NCBI GenBank assembly: GCA_008360955.1
Contig: LUCM01008245.1
Location: 348,140 to 412,139 of the forward strand
Direction of reading: 5' to 3'
DNA: 64,000 nt
Source: Fasciolopsis buskii
Taxonomy: Eukaryota > Platyhelminthes > Trematoda > Plagiorchiida > Fasciolidae
In this document: piece by piece, positions 59,421 through 64,000 of the stretch
Numbering within the stretch: position 1 is the stretch's first letter
Layout: every line of letters begins with the position of its first letter
The notes under the pieces: model-generated
The model's database searches: none
The model's input: only the letters and a program-made list of their open reading frames with translations
What the model was told of the DNA's origin: nothing
Made by a program: the position numbers and the translations under genes

Positions 59421-60811
59421 CTGTAGGACAAGGAAGGATGAAGAATATTTCACGTCTTCAGTGTCACCCATGGATAAATTTAGCAACGGCCGATTGGGAA
59501 ATACCATCATTCCACCGTGATCCTTGCAGTCTAGGAACTAAATATTGTAGTTTAAGTTTTTTGCACCTTAGATTAACAGTCCTGCGTAACAATTTGGGGC
59601 CAAAAGTTATCAGTTTGTTGTGGTGCTTAGCTTCCAAACTGTGCCACGAAGAAAAATACGGTAGACGGGAGATTTAGATAAAAATGAAACAGGTGGTGAT
59701 GATAAACAATTTCCGCAACCGGTTAGTAAAATTAGCAATACGTGATTAGAAAGAATATCTCGTTCACTAATAGAAAAGGCATAGACGTACATAAATTCTC
59801 AGAAATAAATAAGAAACTAAAATTGTCGCCGACAGCGTGAGTACATCAAACTCAATGATCAAACAATAAAGCAGTCAGGCGCACCAGTCAACTGATAGAC
59901 TGAACAATGCAGAATTTGTAAGTATAAAATAACCGATAACATTCTTAGGGGTTCCGATCGCAAACACTTCATCACCAGTCGCAGCGACGCCGCCAATGCA
60001 TGTGTGCAGGTGTTGGGATTCTTCTCTATTTATAGGGTTACCATTGCCTTTGACCTTGGACCTTTTTGATGACAATGACCTGGGAAATGTGCGTCTGTTT
60101 TCCGCATCATTACTGTTGATTTGACATTTGAACTTAAAAAATTGACATTCGGGCTGAGAAGCTTGGTCCGCTTGATTGTGTGCCGTTGGTTTTGGTTTGA
60201 TTATGTCGATATTGTTTCATTTCTCCAGACAGCTCCGTATAAATGAGAGCTTTGTGATTACGGATCTGTAGGATTTGAATTCCCGCTCTCTCAGTTAGCT
60301 GAGTTATCTGCCTCTCATCCAAGTGTACGCGTGAGCAACTTCGGTGTATCTACTGACGGAATGATTTGAAGAAAACCAGGTTTACAGAAATTCTCTTGCG
60401 TGCCTCGCGTAGTTGCTTGATCCACAATCCTAACGTTATCCAGATTGAACCCCATAAAAACCAAAAACCTGAGCTATGATCAACATAAACTTTCAAATCC
60501 ATTGAAACCAATAACAGTTTAGAACTCTTTGCTCCGTCGTAGCTGCATGATTTTTATATCGTTTCTAAGGTAATTTTCAGAATATGAGTGGAACTTTCAT
60601 ATCATACCTAATCTTCATATCGTTGTCGATTGAGAGCTGCGGAAAACGTGAACTGTTGGAGTGAGCACATGGACAGCATTTAGCATCGCACCCGAGTTGA
60701 ACGTTTGTTTTCGAGAATCGGCGCTCGACTGAAAATGCTGGAAATAGTTTTGCCTAATATTTTTCACTGATCTCTACGGGTTTCTGTGAACCACTTAAAT
60801 CAACTTTACCA
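59421..60811. other. No certain gene; cysteine-rich open stretches
   Basis: On the minus strand 60205-59877 is open for about 110 codons and includes ECQFFKFKCQINSND and a basic segment. A possible 121-base exon at 60728-60608 (acceptor CATTTTCAG, donor AG|GTATGA) would encode GCDAKCCPCAHSNSS. These may be the nucleocapsid part of the Gypsy gag relic just upstream or chance frames. Confidence 0.25.
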
Positions 60812-61215
60812 TTATGAACCCACTGGTGTGATTTCTTTAAGTTGAACCGTTTTGCATCTCTTACCGACATTTACAGCATACGACACAGTTTCTTCTAATG
60901 GTTGTCTGGCTATTTTGATACAATTGAAGCGTATATTGAAAAGTGTTCTTTCCCCGAAGATCGAACTCAGCTCGGGCATTCTCTTTCTAATAACTGTAAT
61001 ATCGTGAGTATTCCGATGATCCAAATTTCTGCATGAACAAGCGGACTTTGTACTGTTCATCTAAGATGTCGCCGTCCACAAGAAAGATGTTTTCATACAG
61101 CTTGTACCATGATGTAATAACATTTTCTGCGTCGTATTCAAATTATTCTATGCTGGTAGCTAGCAGTTCTTTCAACTTGGCTAAAAACGACTGGTCGTTT
61201 GTAGCATAACCAGAA
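60812..61215 (-). pseudogene. Ty3/Gypsy gag relic
   Basis: Two frames together give a gag core: EFEYD-like FEYDAENVITSWYKLYENIF, VDGDILDEQYKVRLFMQKFG, then after a frameshift ELSSIFGERTLFNIRFNCIK, ARQPLEETVSYAVNVGKRCK and VQLKEITP. The order (W-x-x-R-Y-E-D-I-F, D-x-x-K-V-R-L-L, F-G-x-x-x-x-x-F-x-x-R-x-x-C-L) is that of Gypsy-type gag proteins of flatworms and other invertebrates. There is one in-frame stop near the start and one before the shift. No linked pol was found in the window. Confidence 0.6.
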
Positions 61216-61229
61216 ATGAGAGGTGCGGT

Positions 61230-61640
61230 CTGTAATTCAATCAATTTTGTTTGACGTTCTTGTTGTTCTTAAAGTGAGTTGTTGATGAAAAGTTTTGATA
61301 AGTTCAGATTGCCACTGTTTTCGTCGTGAACTGCTATGATCCCACTGCTGGGAGACAGAACAATCGTTCAGTAAGTAGGTCGTTTGTTGAATGGATGAGT
61401 GCACGTTTACAGACATCGAGTGATAGCGATCAATAGAACAACGGGCTTTATCGTGGGACAAAGAATTGGGCGATTCGTACGCGCAAGCAGGGTGCGTGTG
61501 AGGTGTATGTGTGTTTATCTGTGCACTATTGCATGTAATTTTTACCCAACTGTTCGTTCATTTTCCGTCCAGTTTGGCCTAGATAGGTGGCCAAACACTT
61601 ACACATACAACAGTAAAGGCCTTGGCGGGACTCGGTGGGG
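61230..61640 (-). pseudogene. GIY-YIG nuclease relic of a second PLE-like family
   Basis: The minus strand reads GLYCCMCKCLATYLGQTGRK followed by MNEQLGKNYMQ and a stop. Y-x-G-Q-T-G-R-K-x-x-x-R-L is the core of GIY-YIG domains fused to Penelope-like reverse transcriptases. Downstream, HDKARCSIDRYHSM and HIQQTT-like segments match the end of such proteins. The wording differs from that of the 29-33 kb PLEs (C-C-M-C against K-D-C), so this is a separate family. No RT was found upstream. Confidence 0.5.
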
Positions 61641-62869
61641 ACTGCTGGAAAGGAGAAACGGATACATGCGGATTAAAGCGGGTTTGGTGGCACTGCCTGA
61701 CTGGTTACAGATTGAAGACGGCGTACCAATGACTAAGTTATATTATCGCCCTCATCAGACGACTGCAAAAAAGTCTTCAGTTCAGAGACTAACAGCAGGT
61801 ATTCACTTCGTGCACATATAAAGCAAAGCCTTTTCAGAAGACTTTGTCAGTAACCGCTGGATCGAAAAGTTTCGTTTTACTGATCAGCGGTCAGTGGACG
61901 CCAGTGTCACCAATCAGGGGATACGACGCTAAGCAGCAGCGATAGACACTCTTGAGATCCGTCACAATGGGATTAGACCTGGGAGTAGTGTGATAAGTTG
62001 CATGCCTCCATGACCTAGCGAACCATACAAAATGGCTTATCTGAAACCGAAGATCGAGTCATGCCAGGATGGTCAATGGGTAGAGGCTCGACGAAGTAGT
62101 CCACTGCTCCTCCAGGCTGGGGGTTGATTTGAGCTGGCATATCAGCTGGGAAATTCAGTGGAAGAATAATTAATCCAAGATGGGCTTCTACTAAGTCGCC
62201 CCACAATGTCTTGCGGACAGGTTTTAGTCAGAATCAGCGGCTTCAGTTGAGAACCCTAATCGACCTTTTGCTTATTAGCTGGATTCCCTAGCAGTACTCG
62301 TTCAGGGGCTTGAATGCATAGGACGAACGTAGTGAATTCCATACTGCCATGCGCGTCCCATTGCTTCGAGAAGAGAGGGTAATGAAAACATGCCCCTGCT
62401 CCGAGGTCCCGTGTCGAGTTAACGCCCTAATGCGTTGTGTGACTTTTTAGTCAAAAGCTCTGGTTAAGGTTTCCAAAGAAAAAACCTTTCTACCGTGTGG
62501 TCAGCTGGAAAGTACTTATTCATCGTTCAAATACCTCCAGCACCCTTTATACGGGGGACCTTCCTAATTTCCGTTTTATTGATATACGAACCACGCAAGA
62601 TACCATGAAGATATGTGGATCAACAGATCCATCCGACGACGGCTTCAGTGGAAGGAGGAGAAGCAGTATGAACGCATTACTAAAACCAAAGTGTTCATTT
62701 CACTTAGCTGCCTTCAAGGTCCACTGAATCACTCGAATGAGGCAACAAGCTGCCCTAGATAGACCTATTGAAATTTGTAAAATAGATGTATGCTGTGTTC
62801 GTCTGAAACGCGCATTTAGGATCCCAATTTAGAGACCACTCTTAGTAGCCTAGATACAACCACATTCTC
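61641..62869. other. No recognisable gene
   Basis: The frames 62015-62206 minus and 62497-62727 plus show no family motif. Nothing can be named. Confidence 0.35.
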
Positions 62870-64000
62870 TCTCTTCGCTCTTCGCGCGTCCGGTGGTCAA
62901 GTTTCGAGGGGAAGTGTTTAGGCTGGCATTGAAATCGTAGAGTGTGAGAACCGAGCATGCGTTGTTAGAATGGACCCCAGTCGACAGCTGATTGTGTGCA
63001 GTTCCGTCGCAAAATTATAAACGTGTCGACAACAGTCGACTGAAGCGCCGTTGTTTGTTCGTCGTATCTGTATATGCAACCTCGGACTGCAGCTCCCTCA
63101 GGCCAAAGACAACTTCTACGGAGAGTTACCTCGACTATTTTGGAGTGTGCGTTCAACAGATGTGGTCGCCCCTGGTGACTGCAATCTACAAACTGGCTAC
63201 CTAAAGAACATGGAACGACACACCGGAGGCGCACTTTTTGTTCCAGCTGATCGCATTAGGTTTTACAATAAAAAGCGGCTCACTTAGCACTCTCATCAGC
63301 CCCAAGAAAGCGGAACTCAGACTGAACACCATGCCAATGGCCACCGGTAACATCCACCAATCGACGAATGCAGATTGGTCTGATTCACATCCGCGCACTT
63401 AGATCAGGATTCAGTCTTTAGTTTTGTTTGCACATAGTCAGCGGTCACACCAGCACGAAAACCACAAGTCATGCACAGCGATTCTAAATAATAACCACCA
63501 ACACCTCTTCTAATTGGAGCTTTCCATGCGGCCTTCGCTACAATAAAATAGTCGTGATCCGAGCGAACACTGCGAACAGATCAAAGAAGCCTTGTACTCA
63601 GTGGCAGCTGCCCTCACAGAATCCCTCGCCAATGAAATCTCAAAAACAGTGGATATCCACAACTTCAGTCGTTCTGTTAGACGACCGCAGATCCACCCCC
63701 GGATGCGAAATACAGTGAGGTACGTGCATCCCTGAAACGATCATGAGCAGTGATGGATAGGAAAACAGGAAAGACAGCGGCTATCGGAAATAGTCACAGT
63801 CTCTACTCAGTAATTAGGAATACTGGTCCACAGGAGCCGAGCGTAAGGGAGGCGATTAAGGAATCCGACAACACACTGATTCACTCTCAGAGCCGTTGGT
63901 TGGTGTGTTGAGCTGAGTACTTTAAGGAGCAGTTGAGTTGGCCCGCGGCCACAATGCGCCTTCGACTTATGCCTGCAAGTGAGCCAATGCAGATGGATGC
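62870..64000 (+). mobile_element. RTE-like LINE, 5' half, continues past window
   Basis: Blocks of the RTE endonuclease and linker are seen across frames: VDSxLCAV near 62975, RRCLFVVSVYATSDCSSL at about 63042-63100, then the linker EHCEQIKEALYSVAAALTES at 63570-63630, NTGPQEPSVREAIKESD and AEYFKEQLSWPAA up to the window end. The RT domain would begin beyond 64000. Several stops interrupt the frame, so it is a relic at least in this half. Confidence 0.7.

Noticed and set aside
59940..60000. Resemblance of CIGGVAATGDEVFAI...FILTN to the C-terminus of beta-lactamase-like proteins
   Set aside because: It would lie upstream of the penultimate exon in the wrong order, and a better C-terminal exon exists at 49749-49943.
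62015..62206. 63-codon minus-strand frame, briefly considered as a hydrolase exon
   Set aside because: No motif of the family and no good splice boundaries.
1..64000. CRISPR array, rRNA genes, bacterial operons, prophage
   Set aside because: No regularly spaced short repeats, no rRNA-like sequence and no Shine-Dalgarno-linked gene runs; the window is eukaryotic in every respect seen.

Overview
The window looks like nuclear DNA of a parasitic flatworm, most probably a non-schistosome trematode (fluke). The evidence is indirect: long non-coding stretches, exons separated by kilobases with GT...AG boundaries, and decayed retroelements of the kinds common in fluke genomes (RTE-like and CR1/Jockey-like LINEs, Ty3/Gypsy, Penelope-like elements with GIY-YIG endonuclease, tRNA-derived SINEs, and a hammerhead-bearing SINE). 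No bacterial operon, rRNA, CRISPR array or intact tRNA gene was seen. Species cannot be fixed from this window, and every family call was made by eye without database searches.

Layout. 0-16 kb: a CR1-like LINE at 1.7-3.3 kb whose 5' part is inverted, plus four copies of an unrecognised dispersed repeat; the rest is featureless. 21-24 kb: a decayed Ty3/Gypsy pol (RT, RNase H, integrase) with a tRNA-SINE inside it. 24.8-26.2 kb: an RTE LINE lacking its RT core. 27.1-27.6 kb: a Penelope-like (PLE) fragment ending at a 10-N gap and almost identical to 31.0-31.4 kb. 29.2-33.9 kb: a PLE cluster, with two copies tail to tail forming a long inverted repeat and a third behind them in tandem. 38.3-38.5 kb: another PLE piece carrying the best-preserved hammerhead-like core. 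42-45.5 kb: SINEs, one with hammerhead boxes.

Host genes are few and lie on the minus strand. At 46.35-47.59 kb there is one uninterrupted frame of 410 codons encoding a syntenin-like tandem-PDZ protein with a cysteine-rich N-terminal region. At 49.75-59.42 kb lie two exons of a serine beta-lactamase-like (LACTB/EstB) hydrolase, separated by an intron of about 9.2 kb filled with LINE debris; its earlier exons, including those with the catalytic residues, are not identified. From 60.8 kb on there are a Gypsy gag relic, a second kind of GIY-YIG relic and the start of another RTE copy that runs off the window end.

The genes do not form an operon or system. The most notable features are ribozyme-like motifs in two unrelated retroelement classes, the PLE inverted repeat, and a near-identical direct repeat at the assembly gap.
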